A stretch of DNA of 64,000 nucleotides from an uncultured Roseobacter sp. (GCF_947496515.1 NZ_CANMDB010000010.1:155994-219993), one strand, 5' to 3'; counted from the first letter of the stretch, positions 45,177 to 55,367 are shown. Numbers and translations: made by a program. The notes: generated by a model from the letters alone, not told the origin.

Positions 45177-45536
45177 TTAGATTTTCAGACCACCCTCGCG
45201 GGCGGCATCGGCCACGGCCTTGACCTTCCCGTGAAAGAGGAAACCACCGCGGTCGAAATAGGCTTCTTCGACACCGGCCTTCTTGGCCCGCTCGGCAATC
45301 GCCGCGCCCACCTTGGTGGCCGCGTCGATGTTGTTCTTGCCGACCACGCCCAGGTCCTTCTCCAGCGTCGAGGCGGAGGCCAGTGTGCGGCCTGCCACAT
45401 CGTCGATCAGCTGCACGCTGATGTTCTTGCTGGAGCGGTGGACGGACAGGCGCACGCGGCCCGCGTTCACCTTGCGCAGTTTGTTCCGAACGCGCAGGCG
45501 GCGCTTCAAGAACAGGTCTCTTTTGCTGTTTGCCAT
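45177..45536 (-). CDS. rplR: 50S ribosomal protein L18
   Basis: 119 residues from ATG 45536 ([20 protein letters not shown]). [18 protein letters not shown] and [23 protein letters not shown] are standard L18 sequence, which binds 5S rRNA. The 99-base gap to rpsE holds a hairpin. Confidence 0.97.
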   Translation of the reverse strand: MANSKRDLFLKRRLRVRNKLRKVNAGRVRLSVHRSSKNISVQLIDDVAGRTLASASTLEKDLGVVGKNNIDAATKVGAAIAERAKKAGVEEAYFDRGGFLFHGKVKAVADAAREGGLKI

Positions 45537-45547
45537 TTTTGCGTTCC

Positions 45548-46081
45548 TTACTTCTTCTTGCCTTCTTTGCGGAAGATGAACTCGCCCTTGTAGCGGATCC
45601 CTTTGCCCTTGTAGGGCTCGGGCTTGCGCCACTGGCGGATGTTCGCGGCAACCTGACCAACAAGCTGTTCGTCAATGCCTTCCACAATGATTTCGGTCTG
45701 CTTGGGCGCGGTGACGGTCACCCCGTCCGGTGCGGTGTAATCCACATCGTGGCTGAGGCCGAGGTTCAGTTTCAGGGTGTTGCCCTGCATCTGCGCCCGG
45801 TAGCCCACACCCTGGATCTCCAGCTCTTTCTTGAAGCCTTCGGTGACACCTGTGACGCAGTTCTGCACCTGCGTGCGGGACATGCCCCACTGCTGCCGCG
45901 CGCGTTTGGATTTGCCGCGCGGCGTGATGGTGATCACATTGTCCTCGACCGCGATGGTCACATCGTCCGTCGCGCGGAACGAGCGGGTACCCTTGGGACC
46001 CTTCACCTCAACGGTCTGGCCGCTGACCGATGCGCTCACACCCGAGGGCAGATCGACCGGTTTTTTACCAATACGAGACAT
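45548..46081 (-). CDS. rplF: 50S ribosomal protein L6
   Basis: 177 residues from ATG 46081 ([15 protein letters not shown]). Two repeated L6 domains; conserved tail [18 protein letters not shown]. Near the factor-binding site of the 50S subunit. Confidence 0.98.
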   Translation of the reverse strand: MSRIGKKPVDLPSGVSASVSGQTVEVKGPKGTRSFRATDDVTIAVEDNVITITPRGKSKRARQQWGMSRTQVQNCVTGVTEGFKKELEIQGVGYRAQMQGNTLKLNLGLSHDVDYTAPDGVTVTAPKQTEIIVEGIDEQLVGQVAANIRQWRKPEPYKGKGIRYKGEFIFRKEGKKK

Positions 46082-46091
46082 CATGCCCTCC

Positions 46092-46484
46092 TTAGAATAC
46101 GGTGCAGAGCACTTCGCCGCCGACATTGGCGCTGCGTGCAGCCTGGTCCGACATCACACCCTTGGGGGTGGAGACAATCGACACGCCCAAGCCCTGACGG
46201 ACAACGGGGATGTCATTGACGCCCATGTAGACGCGGCGACCGGGTTTGGAGACCCGCTTGAGCTCGCGAATGACAGGTTCGCCCTCGTAGTACTTGAGGC
46301 TGATCTCGATGGCGGGGTGGCCGTCGGCGCCCGTCATCTTTTCGTAGCCGCGGATGTAGCCTTCGTCGGCCAGCACATCCAGCACCCAGGCCCGCAACTT
46401 GGACGCGGGCGTGACCACGGTGGATTTGCCGCGCAACTGGCTGTTCCGGATACGGGTCAGCATGTCTGCGATAGGATCGTTCAT
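46092..46484 (-). CDS. rpsH: 30S ribosomal protein S8
   Basis: 130 residues. [19 protein letters not shown] start and [29 protein letters not shown] end are diagnostic. In E. coli S8 represses the spc operon by binding its mRNA. Confidence 0.98.
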   Translation of the reverse strand: MNDPIADMLTRIRNSQLRGKSTVVTPASKLRAWVLDVLADEGYIRGYEKMTGADGHPAIEISLKYYEGEPVIRELKRVSKPGRRVYMGVNDIPVVRQGLGVSIVSTPKGVMSDQAARSANVGGEVLCTVF

Positions 46485-46497
46485 TGCCTAGCCCTCC

Positions 46498-46803
46498 TTA
46501 CCAGCTCGACTTGACCATGCCGGGGATCTGGCCTTGTGAGCCCAGGTCCCGCAGCGCGATCCGCGAAATTTTCAGTTTACGATAGTACGCGTGCGGACGA
46601 CCCGTCAGCTGGCAGCGGTTGTGCAAGCGCACAGCGGAGGAATTCCGCGGCAGCTTCGCCAGCTTCAGGGAGGCGCGGAAACGCTCTTCCATCGGCTTTT
46701 CCTGGTCGTTCACGATTGCCTTGAGCTCCGCGCGCTTGGCGGCGTATTTCTTGACCAGACGTTCGCGCTTCTTCTCGCGCTCGATCATTGATTTCTTAGC
46801 CAT
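46498..46803 (-). CDS. rpsN: 30S ribosomal protein S14 (zinc-free type)
   Basis: 101 residues, the long form without the CxxC-CxxC zinc motif. Ends in [19 protein letters not shown]-terminal [20 protein letters not shown] is diagnostic. Confidence 0.98.
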   Translation of the reverse strand: MAKKSMIEREKKRERLVKKYAAKRAELKAIVNDQEKPMEERFRASLKLAKLPRNSSAVRLHNRCQLTGRPHAYYRKLKISRIALRDLGSQGQIPGMVKSSW

Positions 46804-46819
46804 ATCAAATCCCTCCCGA

Positions 46820-47383
46820 TCAGCTGTTGAAAGGCATGTTGAAATGCTTCAACAGGCTCTTTGCTTCAGCGTCGGTTGCCGCCGTGGTGGCGATCACAAT
46901 GTCCATTCCCCAGTTCTCGTCGATCTTGTCGAAGTTGATCTCGGGGAACACCAGATGCTCCTTCAGGCCCATGGCATAGTTGCCACGGCCGTCAAAGCTC
47001 TTGCCGGACACGCCGCGGAAGTCGCGGATGCGTGGCATGGCGATGGTGATCAGACGGTCCAGAAATTCATACATGCGGTCCGCGCGCAGGGTCACCTTGG
47101 CCCCCAGCGGCATGTCCTCACGTACCCGGAAACCCGCGATGGATTTCTTGGCGGTGGTGGTCAGCGCCTTCTGGCCCGCGATCAGCGTCAGATCTTCGAC
47201 GGCTGACTTGGCTTTCTTGCTGTCACGCACGGCCTCGGCACCGCAGCCGATGTTCAGGACGATCTTGTCCAGACGCGGGATCTGCATGTCGTTCTTGTAG
47301 CCGAACTCTTCCTTCATCGCGGGACGGATCGTCTCGCGGTAGGCGGCTTTCAGACGCGGGGTGTAATTTGCACTATCAAGCAT
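46820..47383 (-). CDS. rplE: 50S ribosomal protein L5
   Basis: 187 residues from ATG 47383 ([19 protein letters not shown]). [15 protein letters not shown] and [17 protein letters not shown] are L5 motifs. Binds 5S rRNA and P-site tRNA. Overlaps rplX by 8 bases. Confidence 0.98.
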   Translation of the reverse strand: MLDSANYTPRLKAAYRETIRPAMKEEFGYKNDMQIPRLDKIVLNIGCGAEAVRDSKKAKSAVEDLTLIAGQKALTTTAKKSIAGFRVREDMPLGAKVTLRADRMYEFLDRLITIAMPRIRDFRGVSGKSFDGRGNYAMGLKEHLVFPEINFDKIDENWGMDIVIATTAATDAEAKSLLKHFNMPFNS

Positions 47384-47687
47384 CAATCACGTCTCCCGTG
47401 GTCTTGGCAAAACGCACTTTCTTGTCGCCGTCCATCTTGAAGCCGACGCGCGTGGCTTTGCCGTTGGCATCCACGTAGGCCAGATTGCTCAGGTCAATCG
47501 GCATCGCCTTGGGGATGCGACCGCCTTGCGTTGTCTGGCTTTGCTTGGTGGCACGGATCGCCATATTGATCCCGTCCACGACGGCCTTGCCGGTCTTGGG
47601 GCTGACGAGGGAAATGGTCCCGGTCTTGCCCTTGTCCTTGCCGGCCAGCACGATGACCTTGTCACCTTTTTTGAGCTTAGCAGCCAT
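47376..47687 (-). CDS. rplX: 50S ribosomal protein L24
   Basis: 103 residues from ATG 47687 ([20 protein letters not shown]). A KOW motif near the start. Assembly initiator of the 50S subunit. Start overlaps the rplN stop by one base (TGATG). Confidence 0.97.
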   Translation of the reverse strand: MAAKLKKGDKVIVLAGKDKGKTGTISLVSPKTGKAVVDGINMAIRATKQSQTTQGGRIPKAMPIDLSNLAYVDANGKATRVGFKMDGDKKVRFAKTTGDVIDA

Positions 47688-48055
47688 CACAGCACCTCCG
47701 GCGCGAGCGAGATGATCTTCATGAAGTTTTTCGCGCGCAGCTCGCGCACCACCGGCCCAAAGATACGGGTGCCGACAGGTTCGCCTGCGTTGTTGAGGAT
47801 GACGGCGGCGTTGCGGTCAAAGCGGATCGCGGTGCCGTCTTCGCGACGGACTTCCTTGGCGGTGCGCACGACAACGGCCTTGCGCACGTCGCCTTTCTTC
47901 ACACGGCCGCGGGGGATGGCTTCCTTGACCGACACGACGATGATGTCGCCGACGGATGCGTATTTACGCTTGGAACCACCCAGGACCTTGATGCACTGAA
48001 CACGGCGCGCGCCGCTGTTGTCAGCAACATCCAGGTTGGTCTGCATCTGGATCAT
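47687..48055 (-). CDS. rplN: 50S ribosomal protein L14
   Basis: 122 residues. [20 protein letters not shown] and [16 protein letters not shown] frame a typical L14 that contacts 16S rRNA in a bridge. Confidence 0.98.
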   Translation of the reverse strand: MIQMQTNLDVADNSGARRVQCIKVLGGSKRKYASVGDIIVVSVKEAIPRGRVKKGDVRKAVVVRTAKEVRREDGTAIRFDRNAAVILNNAGEPVGTRIFGPVVRELRAKNFMKIISLAPEVL

Positions 48056-48126
48056 TGGTTGTCTCCCGACCTTTGGGGGGCCGATGCGTGGCCGTATCCC
48101 CAGGGTTTCGAATTAATAGGAGCGCT

Positions 48127-48366
48127 TTAGGCCTCTGCGGCTTCCAGCACTTCCCAGCGTTTGGTTTTAGACTTGGGCGCACATTCGATGATGCGAACCG
48201 AGTCCCCTACCTTGAAGGTATTCTTCTCATCGTGTGCCCGGTATTTCTTGGACTTACGAATGGTCTTTTTCAGAACCGGGTGCGTAAAGCGGCGCTCCAC
48301 GCTGACGGTGACGGTCTGGGCATTGGCATCGGAGGTCACGACGCCGGACAGAATACGCTTTGGCAT
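48127..48366 (-). CDS. rpsQ: 30S ribosomal protein S17
   Basis: 79 residues. [19 protein letters not shown] and [20 protein letters not shown] are S17 sequence. 12 bases after rpmC. Confidence 0.98.
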   Translation of the reverse strand: MPKRILSGVVTSDANAQTVTVSVERRFTHPVLKKTIRKSKKYRAHDEKNTFKVGDSVRIIECAPKSKTKRWEVLEAAEA

Positions 48367-48378
48367 GGGTGCTCTCCT

Positions 48379-48585
48379 TTACTCGGATGCGGCAGCGGCG
48401 GCTGCCTTCTGGTTCAACACGGTCTTGACGCGGGCCGCATTGCGGCGCGCTGTGCGCAGCTGCGAGGCATTCTCCAGCTGGCCTGTGGCCTGCTGAAAGC
48501 GCAGGTTGAACTGTTCTTTCTTGAGATTGGCCAGCTCCTCGCGCAGCTGATCCGGGGTCTTGTCGTGCAATTCCTTGGCGTTCAT
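48379..48585 (-). CDS. rpmC: 50S ribosomal protein L29
   Basis: 68 residues from ATG 48585 ([19 protein letters not shown]) with ribosome site GAAAGGAAAAGG. Ends in an Ala run. L29 is near the tunnel exit. First gene of the middle ribosomal unit because the cluster is broken upstream of it. Promoter at 48681-48709. Confidence 0.97.
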   Translation of the reverse strand: MNAKELHDKTPDQLREELANLKKEQFNLRFQQATGQLENASQLRTARRNAARVKTVLNQKAAAAAASE

Positions 48586-49050
48586 CGCCCTTTTCCTTTC
48601 AACATCACGGGCGGGCCCGTCGCGCACCATATCGGCACACTGGGTCACCCTGATTCCCGTGGAGTTCATGATGAAAGGGCCGTATAGGCTCAACCCGCGC
48701 CCATCGCAACCCCTTTTCCCGGCGCCACACAGCAGGGGTGTGCCCACCCGCATGTCGCGCAACACAATGGCTTGGGGGATTCCGCGCAAGCAGCACTGCC
48801 CCGCGCTTCGAACGCTGTGTTGGAACCCTTTGACCGCGGCGGCAATGCGCCTTGATGCCAGCTTGGCCCTGTGCGGCCAAGGGCCCGCCCAAACCCTCCA
48901 GATGACGAGGTCATGTCCCCGAATGTACCGAGCTTACACTATATAAACACTCATTGGTTAAAGCCTGTGTGATGAGGTTGATTAGGGCTCGGGGACGGTT
49001 GCAGCAACTCTGCCACTACCAGCCATTTTTCAGGAGAAGGGCTGCCGCGC
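48586..49050. other. Divergent intergenic region rpmC / Hint-protein gene
   Basis: About 465 bases. It carries the rpmC promoter (48681-48709) with a roughly 100-base leader. The right part from about 48930 is AT-rich (ACTATATAAACACTCATTGG) and should contain the promoter of the Hint-domain gene, though no clear -35/-10 pair can be assigned. No gene seen. Confidence 0.55.
48681..48709 (-). promoter_or_regulatory. Promoter of the rpmC-to-rpmD unit
   Basis: TTGCGA, 17 bases, TATACG on the minus strand, 95 bases before the rpmC start. Same -10 as the rplO promoter. Confidence 0.72.
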
Positions 49051-50118
49051 GTGCCAACAGCATCTTCAACGTTCATTTATATCGGTAACTTTGTCGATCT
49101 CGATCCTGACGAGACAAATTTTACCAACGAAAACCCGAACGCCATTTTCAAGACCTTCGATCGTGACGACATGTCCGTTGTCACGGTCGTTCAGAATGAT
49201 GCCAACGGGGATGGGCTCGTTCAGGAAAACGACCGCGGCCAGACGCCGGACACATTTACCTATGATATCGGCGGTGGCTCTGTCACGAGCGGGCTGGACA
49301 ATGCTGCACGGTATTCGGTCGACTACGTGGATGAGACCGGAAATACGCAGTCAACCACGGTGAGCGCGTATCAGACCGAAACCGGGGATGTTTTTCTGCG
49401 GTTTCCCAATGATCTGAAAGTCAGCAGCGTTACCATCAAAGAGGTTTCGTCCGATGGCTATGCAAACATCACCCATGCGGCAAGCTCGACGACCGAAGTG
49501 GTCTGTTTTGCGCCGGGAACACTGATTAGCTGTCCGGACACGCCCCGTCCAGTTGAAACACTTGGCGTGGGCGATCTGGTGAACACACTTCAACACGGCC
49601 CGCAGCCTATCCGGTGGATACACCACGGCACCCATCCCCTTGAAGGGGTAGCGCGACAGGCAATGCCGGTTATGATCAGGACAGGCGCCCTTGGGCCCGG
49701 ATTTCCCTCAAAAGATCTCGTTGTCTCTCCACATCACAGGATTTTCGTGGGCGGCAACGGCCAGCTCGAAAATTACTTCCCGACCGAAGCCCTCGCGCCT
49801 GCCAAATCGCTGACCGCATTGCGGGGCATTCGGTACATGATGGGAAAGAAGGAAATCACGTGGAGGCATATCGCATTCGACAAGCACGAAGTGATTTCCG
49901 CCAATGGTTGCTGGGCTGAATCCCTCTTACTTGGCCCGATGGTTCTGCAGGGCCTGACACTGACGAAACGACGCATCCTGAACGACATGTACGGGCCTGT
50001 CAAAAGCGGGGGTGACGCGCTCAATGGGCCGACATCCTACGCCTGTCTGAGCGTTGGACAGGCGCAGCAGCACATCGCGCAGATGTCACTGGTCGAGGGT
50101 CAAGGATCCGCAGCTTAA
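49051..50118 (+). CDS. Hint-domain protein, possibly secreted
   Basis: 355 residues from GTG 49051, with GGAG about 15 bases upstream. The N-terminal 150 residues are acidic, Thr/Asp-rich and beta-like, with calcium-site-like DANGDGLVQENDRG. A Hint (hedgehog/intein) domain begins at VVCFAPGTLISCPDTPRPVETLGVGDLV (catalytic Cys) and continues with LVVSPHHRIFV (block B His pair). The domain is common in Rhodobacterales surface or secreted proteins. No signal peptide, so type I secretion or self-cleavage is possible. Codon use is less GC-biased than in the ribosomal neighbours. Confidence 0.85.
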   Translation: MPTASSTFIYIGNFVDLDPDETNFTNENPNAIFKTFDRDDMSVVTVVQNDANGDGLVQENDRGQTPDTFTYDIGGGSVTSGLDNAARYSVDYVDETGNTQSTTVSAYQTETGDVFLRFPNDLKVSSVTIKEVSSDGYANITHAASSTTEVVCFAPGTLISCPDTPRPVETLGVGDLVNTLQHGPQPIRWIHHGTHPLEGVARQAMPVMIRTGALGPGFPSKDLVVSPHHRIFVGGNGQLENYFPTEALAPAKSLTALRGIRYMMGKKEITWRHIAFDKHEVISANGCWAESLLLGPMVLQGLTLTKRRILNDMYGPVKSGGDALNGPTSYACLSVGQAQQHIAQMSLVEGQGSAA

Positions 50119-50533
50119 ACCTGATGCTGGAAAGAGCTAAGCGTCGCCACAGTTGAAACGGCACTGATTGGGGCAACAGCCATCACGAGCTGCCGCGCAC
50201 GGATATGCAGCCACCGGGTGCCGTTGAGCTGACGGCGACAAAGCCCCGCATCGCCGCCCTTAATCCCTCGTCAACCTTTCGCCTCCGCGCGCTTCCTTAA
50301 CCCCGGGAATTCGCCAAAACACCGACGCGCGCACCGACGTGATACCGACGCAACACCGACGTAATACCGCACCCGGTTTTGCCTTGTTTCCCTGGGACGC
50401 AAGCCAATGTCCCGCTCCGGGGACTTGCGCCTTCCGCCCCGTTGCGCGTGCGGTTTGTTAACGCCGCTTCGCAGCTGTCCGAACGGGGGTCACCGGTATC
50501 GCCACCGGATCCTCGGGTGCCAGATGACGGGCA
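50119..50533. other. Convergent intergenic region with phased repeats
   Basis: About 415 bases between two converging genes. It holds four ACCGACG repeats (separate entry) and no gene. No strong terminator for either flanking gene is apparent. Confidence 0.5.
50321..50361. repeat. Four helically phased ACCGACG direct repeats
   Basis: ACCGACG starts at 50321, 50333, 50344 and 50355, i.e. spaced 12, 11 and 11 bases, close to one helical turn. Such phasing suits cooperative protein binding on one DNA face, but the site is between convergent gene ends. Confidence 0.6.
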
Positions 50534-51520
50534 CTATCGCGCGCCGTTTGTGAACCTCTTGCGGCGTTCGCGGATCATGGCGTCGGATGCAGCGGTGCCA
50601 TCGTGAAATGAGCCGAACCACTTGTCCCACGGCAACTCGAGCGAGCCGTAGTTACACTCAAAATAGCGGTGGTGCATCTGGTGATGAAACGTGCCCAGCT
50701 TCAGCCGGTTTTCGTCCTTGATCACCATGCCTTCGAACCCGGTGTGCGTCGTGGCCGCGGTCAAGGCGTAGTATTGCAGATGGAACAGAATATGCACGGG
50801 ATGGGCCGCAACGACAAAGTGGATCAGCACCGACCCGAGGAAAATGAGGTGTTCGACCGGGTGCATCGCCATGCCCGACCACGGACCCACGTTGATGTTG
50901 CGGTGGTGCAGCGCGTGCACATGCTTGTAAAGAAAAGGAATATGCAGGAAACGGTGGATCCAGTAGAAATAGAAACTCTCCCAGATCGGGATCAGCAAGA
51001 ACAACGCCACGAACCATACAGGATGAGCGGCCCAGGTCAGCATCGGCGCATAGCCATTGGCCAGGGCCCAGAACATCAGGACCTCATAGGCGGTCCAGAC
51101 GGTGACACCGCTGGCGATGGTCCAGAACATGTTGTCCCTGACCTGCCCGCCCAGCGTGAACTGCCGGCCGTTCTTCATCAGCGGGCGCGGGTCGTACTTC
51201 AGCTTTTGCCCCTGTCTGGTGAAGGTATAGAAATAGAGGTGCAGCCCGCCCGCGACGAGGCTCATCAGGATGACGTTGCGCAGCCACATCTCTGCGATCC
51301 AGCCAACGGCGAGCGTCCGGGTTTCCTCCAGCGGGGGCTGAAACCAGTAAAATGAGACGAGGGCGATGCCCACGATGATCAGCCGCTCCGTGATGAAAAA
51401 CCACGATGTCCAGACCCAGGCCAGCATCCGACCGAGGCGCGGCGGCCATTGAAAGAAGGGCGAGACTGCCAATGGCACATCGGGTGTGTGGTTCCAGCCT
51501 TTGAGTGGTGCTTCAGACAT
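50534..51520 (-). CDS. Membrane fatty-acid hydroxylase / sterol-desaturase superfamily protein
   Basis: 328 residues with about five membrane helices. The three His boxes of the superfamily are present: HRFLH, HALHHR and HHQMHHRYFE, ligands of a di-iron centre. Reaction probably hydroxylation or desaturation of a lipid. Start MSEAPLKGWNHTP at 51520. Inside the island that splits rplP from rpmC, facing the Hint gene. Substrate unknown. Confidence 0.88.
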   Translation of the reverse strand: MSEAPLKGWNHTPDVPLAVSPFFQWPPRLGRMLAWVWTSWFFITERLIIVGIALVSFYWFQPPLEETRTLAVGWIAEMWLRNVILMSLVAGGLHLYFYTFTRQGQKLKYDPRPLMKNGRQFTLGGQVRDNMFWTIASGVTVWTAYEVLMFWALANGYAPMLTWAAHPVWFVALFLLIPIWESFYFYWIHRFLHIPFLYKHVHALHHRNINVGPWSGMAMHPVEHLIFLGSVLIHFVVAAHPVHILFHLQYYALTAATTHTGFEGMVIKDENRLKLGTFHHQMHHRYFECNYGSLELPWDKWFGSFHDGTAASDAMIRERRKRFTNGAR

Positions 51521-52047
51521 GGTTGGTCCCCTGTAACGATCTGCGTCCTATCCGTGACATACTTCGCTTCACCGGGAAAACGGTATTAATAGAACAAAAA
51601 AGGCTGGAAATCAGAGATTAAGGTGCCGAGGCAACGATCAACAGCCCCCGCACATAGGCTGAACGATCTCACCCATCCGTCCGCATTCATACCGGCTATT
51701 GTCATGTATCACGTGCATGCCGGTGCCGCCGCCAGCGATGACAGCTGCTCTGAACCGTTGCTGGGGACGTCGCCGATCCACCCGCAGCCCGGCAGGTGAG
51801 ACGGCACGGCCAGTTGCGCGACTTTAAGGCAACTCCGTCTAGCGTGCATAGACTGGGACGCATTAAATAGCCGACCCCGGCGCGGCAACGACGTTCGCTG
51901 CCCGTTGTCTCTGCCAAAGCGTGCCCTCAGGTGGCCAAAATCCGTCCGGTCGCAAGGCAACCTGTCACCATGGCACTTGCGCCGTCCTCAAAACTCCACT
52001 TTCGGATCCGGCACCACATCGTTTTCAACGAAACGCGGAAAGCGGTA
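51521..52047. other. Intergenic region upstream of the hydroxylase-like gene
   Basis: About 525 bases without a convincing gene; short frames here show no domain or ribosome site. The AT-rich stretch near 51580-51625 probably holds the promoter of the hydroxylase-like gene. Confidence 0.5.
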
Positions 52048-52629
52048 TCAACCGGCACTTCCAGCCCACACACTGAGAACATGATCGCGATCTCGTTTGC
52101 TGCGGCATCGCCACTTCGGGATATGCTTCGTCCCCTCAAAGATCTCGCCAATGTACGAATGGAACCTCGCTCTGTTCCTGAGGCTGCGAAGGGCGAAGTG
52201 ATACTGCTGCAGCGGCCAATCAACGTTTCCGCTGGGGAGTTCGGGGCGCGTTCTTCCCAGATACTTCCACGGCCGCAATGCAAGCTGCCATACTCTCACA
52301 TGCTCCGGCGGGTCCAGCCAGATCAGCGCCTGGGCCCTCTCCACTGCGCGAGGCAGGAGGCTGGGGCCGCCTTCGAGGATCCACCGGGGTTTTTCGATCT
52401 CCATCGCGAGAGCCGCATCTATCTCCGCCCTTGGCTTTTGCGCCCAGCCCTTTTTGAGCTTGATGACATCAAAGGAAACAACGGGGATATCTGGCCGCAC
52501 CAGGGCCAATCTTGCGGCGAAATGACTTTTGCCAACACCGTTTGCGCCTGTCACGATGATCCTGTCCAACCTGTGCCCACCGGTTTTGGTCCTGTGGACC
52601 AGACTGACAGAATTCCTGTCTGACACCAA
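52048..52629 (-). CDS. P-loop kinase-like protein (FlaR/AAA-18 type)
   Basis: 193 residues from a TTG at 52629; a TTG at 52569 (173 residues) may be the true start because family members begin just before the P-loop. IIVTGANGVGKSHFAARL is Walker A. WILEGGPSLLPRAVERAQALIWLDPPEHVRVWQLALR is the middle region of adenylate-kinase-like DNA topology modulation (FlaR) proteins. It has no C-terminal extension. Substrate unknown. On the opposite strand to the oxygenase gene. Confidence 0.72.
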   Translation of the reverse strand: MVSDRNSVSLVHRTKTGGHRLDRIIVTGANGVGKSHFAARLALVRPDIPVVSFDVIKLKKGWAQKPRAEIDAALAMEIEKPRWILEGGPSLLPRAVERAQALIWLDPPEHVRVWQLALRPWKYLGRTRPELPSGNVDWPLQQYHFALRSLRNRARFHSYIGEIFEGTKHIPKWRCRSKRDRDHVLSVWAGSAG

Positions 52630-52808
52630 TGTCCAACGCGCGCCCTAAAGTGGTTCGCCCTTTATCAACCCGGCCGTGGTACGCGCATCGGCAAGATGCC
52701 GAAGCTCGCCTTCCCAAAGAGCAGCGGAAAATGCACCAACATCCAACGCCCGCTGTGCCCTCGCGCGCGGGCCTTAACACCGGGCGCACCCTCGGATACA
52801 CCGAGCCC

Positions 52809-53429
52809 ATGTCGAACATCGAATCCCTTTTTGTCACCCGTCTCTACCGCGCGCATCTGTCGGAAAAGAAGCCCGCCGTCGACGCCGCTGAGCTGGAGGC
52901 CTCTTGCTGGTCCATCGCGGAGGATGACGAGGCAGGGCAAGATTGGTGTGAGGAGAACGGCTATCCCGGCTATACCAGCTACGCCTCGCTGACCGACCTG
53001 CCCTACCGCTTTCCGGTGTTCAAGGATCTGGTCAAATGCCTGGACAAACACGTCAAAGCCTTTGCCAAGGATCTGGCCTTTGACCTCGGCGATAAGCCTC
53101 TGAAACTGGAGGACATCTGGATCAACATCCTGCCTCCGGGTGGGATCCACACCGGGCATATCCATCCCCATTCGGTTATTTCAGGGACCACATATGTCGC
53201 CGTCCCACCGGGTGCCAGCGCCATCAAATTCGAGGACCCGCGACTGGCCATGATGATGGCCGCCCCACCAAGGATGAAGGATGCGCGCGCCGATTTGCAG
53301 ACCTTTCACTATGTTGCCCCTGAAATCGGCGACGTGCTCATGTGGGAAAGCTGGCTACGGCATGAAGTCCCGCTGAACATGGCGGAGGAGGAGCGTATCT
53401 CCGTCTCATTCAACTATAGCTGGGCGTAG
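52809..53429 (+). CDS. 2OG-Fe(II) oxygenase of the TIGR02466 type
   Basis: 206 residues from ATG 52809 (MSNIESLFVTRLYRA). INILPPGGIHTGHIHPHSVISGTTYV holds the metal His/His and Asp-like positions, and WLRHEVPLNMAEEERISVSFNY provides the distal His and the 2OG-binding Arg-like segment. Small iron oxygenases of this type hydroxylate unknown substrates. The 60 residues upstream in frame are not conserved. Confidence 0.82.
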   Translation: MSNIESLFVTRLYRAHLSEKKPAVDAAELEASCWSIAEDDEAGQDWCEENGYPGYTSYASLTDLPYRFPVFKDLVKCLDKHVKAFAKDLAFDLGDKPLKLEDIWINILPPGGIHTGHIHPHSVISGTTYVAVPPGASAIKFEDPRLAMMMAAPPRMKDARADLQTFHYVAPEIGDVLMWESWLRHEVPLNMAEEERISVSFNYSWA

Positions 53430-53546
53430 CCCGGAAAACCGGTATGAGCACAGGCACGTAACCCGTCTTGCCCGGCGACCACGCCAGCGCTGTTGATGAA
53501 ATCCGGCAACCGTGGTTTGTTGAAAGCCGTATCTTAGGATTTCGGA

Positions 53547-54074
53547 ATGAACAGACGCGCATTTACCAAATACATTGCATCGGGTGCATTTGTCGGCTTG
53601 GCGGGAGGCTATTACTGGCTCAACACGCTGCGCGATCACAGCCAACTGAGCGTGGATCTCATGTTGGACAAGCTGGACGTTCTGTCGAAAACGCCACTTG
53701 AGACGATGGGGCAATGGGATGCTCCGCGAACCTTCCATCACCTGGCTCAATCGGTGGAATTCTCCATGGCGGGCTTTCCCGAACAAAAGTCGGCGATGTT
53801 CCAAAACACGGTTGGTCAGCTGGCCTACAAGGTCTTTCGGGCTCGCGGGACCATGTCCCATGGGCTGGATGAGGCGATCCCAGGCGAAGTCATCATAGAT
53901 AACGGTGAGACACCGCAAGCGATTGATCGGTTGAAGACGGCGCTTTTGGATTTCAGATCATATGACGCTGACCTGAAACCACATTTCGCATACGGCCATC
54001 TGAGCAAGACAGATTACGCCATCGCGCACGCCCTGCATATCAACAACCATCTCGAAGAGTTTCAACTGGCATAG
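53547..54074 (+). CDS. DUF1569-like (DinB-fold) protein with N-terminal membrane/Tat-like segment
   Basis: 175 residues. Begins MNRRAFTKYIASGAFVGLAGG, a twin-arginine-like signal or anchor. The rest is a four-helix DinB-like fold: TFHHLAQSVEFSMAGF, HGLDEAIPGEVIID and FAYGHLSKTDYAIAHALHINNHLEEF, with His residues typical of metal-binding DinB relatives. Last gene of the island; a terminator follows on the opposite strand (rplP side). Confidence 0.7.
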   Translation: MNRRAFTKYIASGAFVGLAGGYYWLNTLRDHSQLSVDLMLDKLDVLSKTPLETMGQWDAPRTFHHLAQSVEFSMAGFPEQKSAMFQNTVGQLAYKVFRARGTMSHGLDEAIPGEVIIDNGETPQAIDRLKTALLDFRSYDADLKPHFAYGHLSKTDYAIAHALHINNHLEEFQLA

Positions 54075-54133
54075 GTGCATGGTCAGTCACCGGGGTGAGA
54101 GGCGTGCGAAATAAAGCTGTGTCGAAAGCCACG

Positions 54134-54162
54134 AAAAACCCCCGCTGATGTCTCAGCGGGGG
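54134..54162 (-). terminator. Terminator after rplP
   Basis: A perfect 10-bp stem (CCCCCGCTGA / TCAGCGGGGG), loop of 4, followed by TTTTT on the minus strand. It lies about 70 bases past the rplP stop and ends the rplB-rplP unit where the cluster is interrupted. Probably also ends the convergent DUF1569-like gene. Confidence 0.88.
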
Positions 54163-54232
54163 CTCTATAACTCAACGGGGTGCCGGCCCGCAGGTTTTCG
54201 ATGAAAACCCGCTATGCCGCACGCGTGAGGAT

Positions 54233-54646
54233 TTACCAATCCTCCCGGACGACAACCCGTGTCTTGATGGGCAGCTTCATCGCTGCAAGACGCAGGGCCT
54301 CGCGGGCGATGTCATCGTTCACGCCGTCGATCTCGAACATGACGCGGCCGGGTTTGACCTTCGCCGCCCAACGGTCGACGGAGCCTTTGCCCTTACCCAT
54401 CCGAACTTCGATGGGTTTCGCCGTCACTGGCACATCGGGGAAGATCCGGATCCAGACCCGGCCCTGACGTTTCATGTGACGTGTCATCGCGCGGCGGGCC
54501 GCTTCGATCTGGCGCGCTGTTACCCGCTCGGGCTCGATCGCTTTCAGTCCGTAGGTGCCAAAGTTCAGGTCAGACCCGCCCTTTGCCAGACCCTTGATGG
54601 AGCCCTTGAACTGCTTGCGGAATTTCGTGCGTTTTGGTTGTAGCAT
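54233..54646 (-). CDS. rplP: 50S ribosomal protein L16
   Basis: 137 residues. [20 protein letters not shown] and [24 protein letters not shown] are L16 motifs. Near the peptidyl-transferase centre. Last gene before the 5.6-kb island. Confidence 0.98.
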   Translation of the reverse strand: MLQPKRTKFRKQFKGSIKGLAKGGSDLNFGTYGLKAIEPERVTARQIEAARRAMTRHMKRQGRVWIRIFPDVPVTAKPIEVRMGKGKGSVDRWAAKVKPGRVMFEIDGVNDDIAREALRLAAMKLPIKTRVVVREDW

Positions 54647-54659
54647 CTGTCATTCCCCC

Positions 54660-55367
54660 TTAGCGACGACCGCCAGCACCGCGCGGTGCAGGGCCATCCT
54701 GGAGTTCCTGTGCCTTGCGGTCGCGCGCGGAAGGATCATGCTCCATGATCTCGCCTTTGAAGATCCAGGTCTTGATCCCGATGATCCCGTAGGCAGTCGC
54801 GGCTTCCACGTGGGCATAGTCGATGTCGGCCCGCAAAGTGTGCAGTGGCACGCGGCCTTCGCGGTACCATTCGGTCCGCGCGATCTCGGCACCGCCGAGA
54901 CGGCCCGCGACATTCACCCGGATGCCCAGGGCGCCCATACGCATGGCGTTCTGCACGGCGCGCTTCATGGCACGGCGGAAAGACACCCGACGTTCCAGCT
55001 GTTGCGCGATGCTCTCACCGACGAGGGCGGCATCCAGCTCGGGCTTGCGCACTTCGACGATGTTGAGGTGCAGCTCGCTGTCAGTCATATTGGCGATCTT
55101 CTTGCGCAGACCTTCGATGTCCGCACCTTTCTTGCCGATGATGACACCGGGGCGGGCTGTGTGGATCGTCACGCGGCACTTCTTGTGCGGACGCTCGATG
55201 ATCACACGGGCCACACCGGCCTGCTTGCATTCTTCCTTGATGAACTCACGGATCTTGAGGTCTTCCAGCAGAAGATCCCCGTAATCCTTGGTGTCGGCAT
55301 ACCAGCGGCTGTCCCAGGTGCGGTTCACCTGCAGGCGCATGCCAATCGGATTGACTTTGTTACCCAT
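54660..55367 (-). CDS. rpsC: 30S ribosomal protein S3
   Basis: 235 residues. KH-domain region [20 protein letters not shown] and [26 protein letters not shown] are diagnostic. Overlaps rplV by one base. Confidence 0.98.
   Translation of the reverse strand: MGNKVNPIGMRLQVNRTWDSRWYADTKDYGDLLLEDLKIREFIKEECKQAGVARVIIERPHKKCRVTIHTARPGVIIGKKGADIEGLRKKIANMTDSELHLNIVEVRKPELDAALVGESIAQQLERRVSFRRAMKRAVQNAMRMGALGIRVNVAGRLGGAEIARTEWYREGRVPLHTLRADIDYAHVEAATAYGIIGIKTWIFKGEIMEHDPSARDRKAQELQDGPAPRGAGGRR

Noticed and set aside
51709..51960. Short minus-strand open frames upstream of the hydroxylase-like gene
   Set aside because: No ribosome site, no conserved sequence, and several overlap one another.
48586..54232. 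Insertion sequence or prophage as carrier of the island
   Set aside because: No transposase, integrase, terminal inverted repeat or target duplication was seen.
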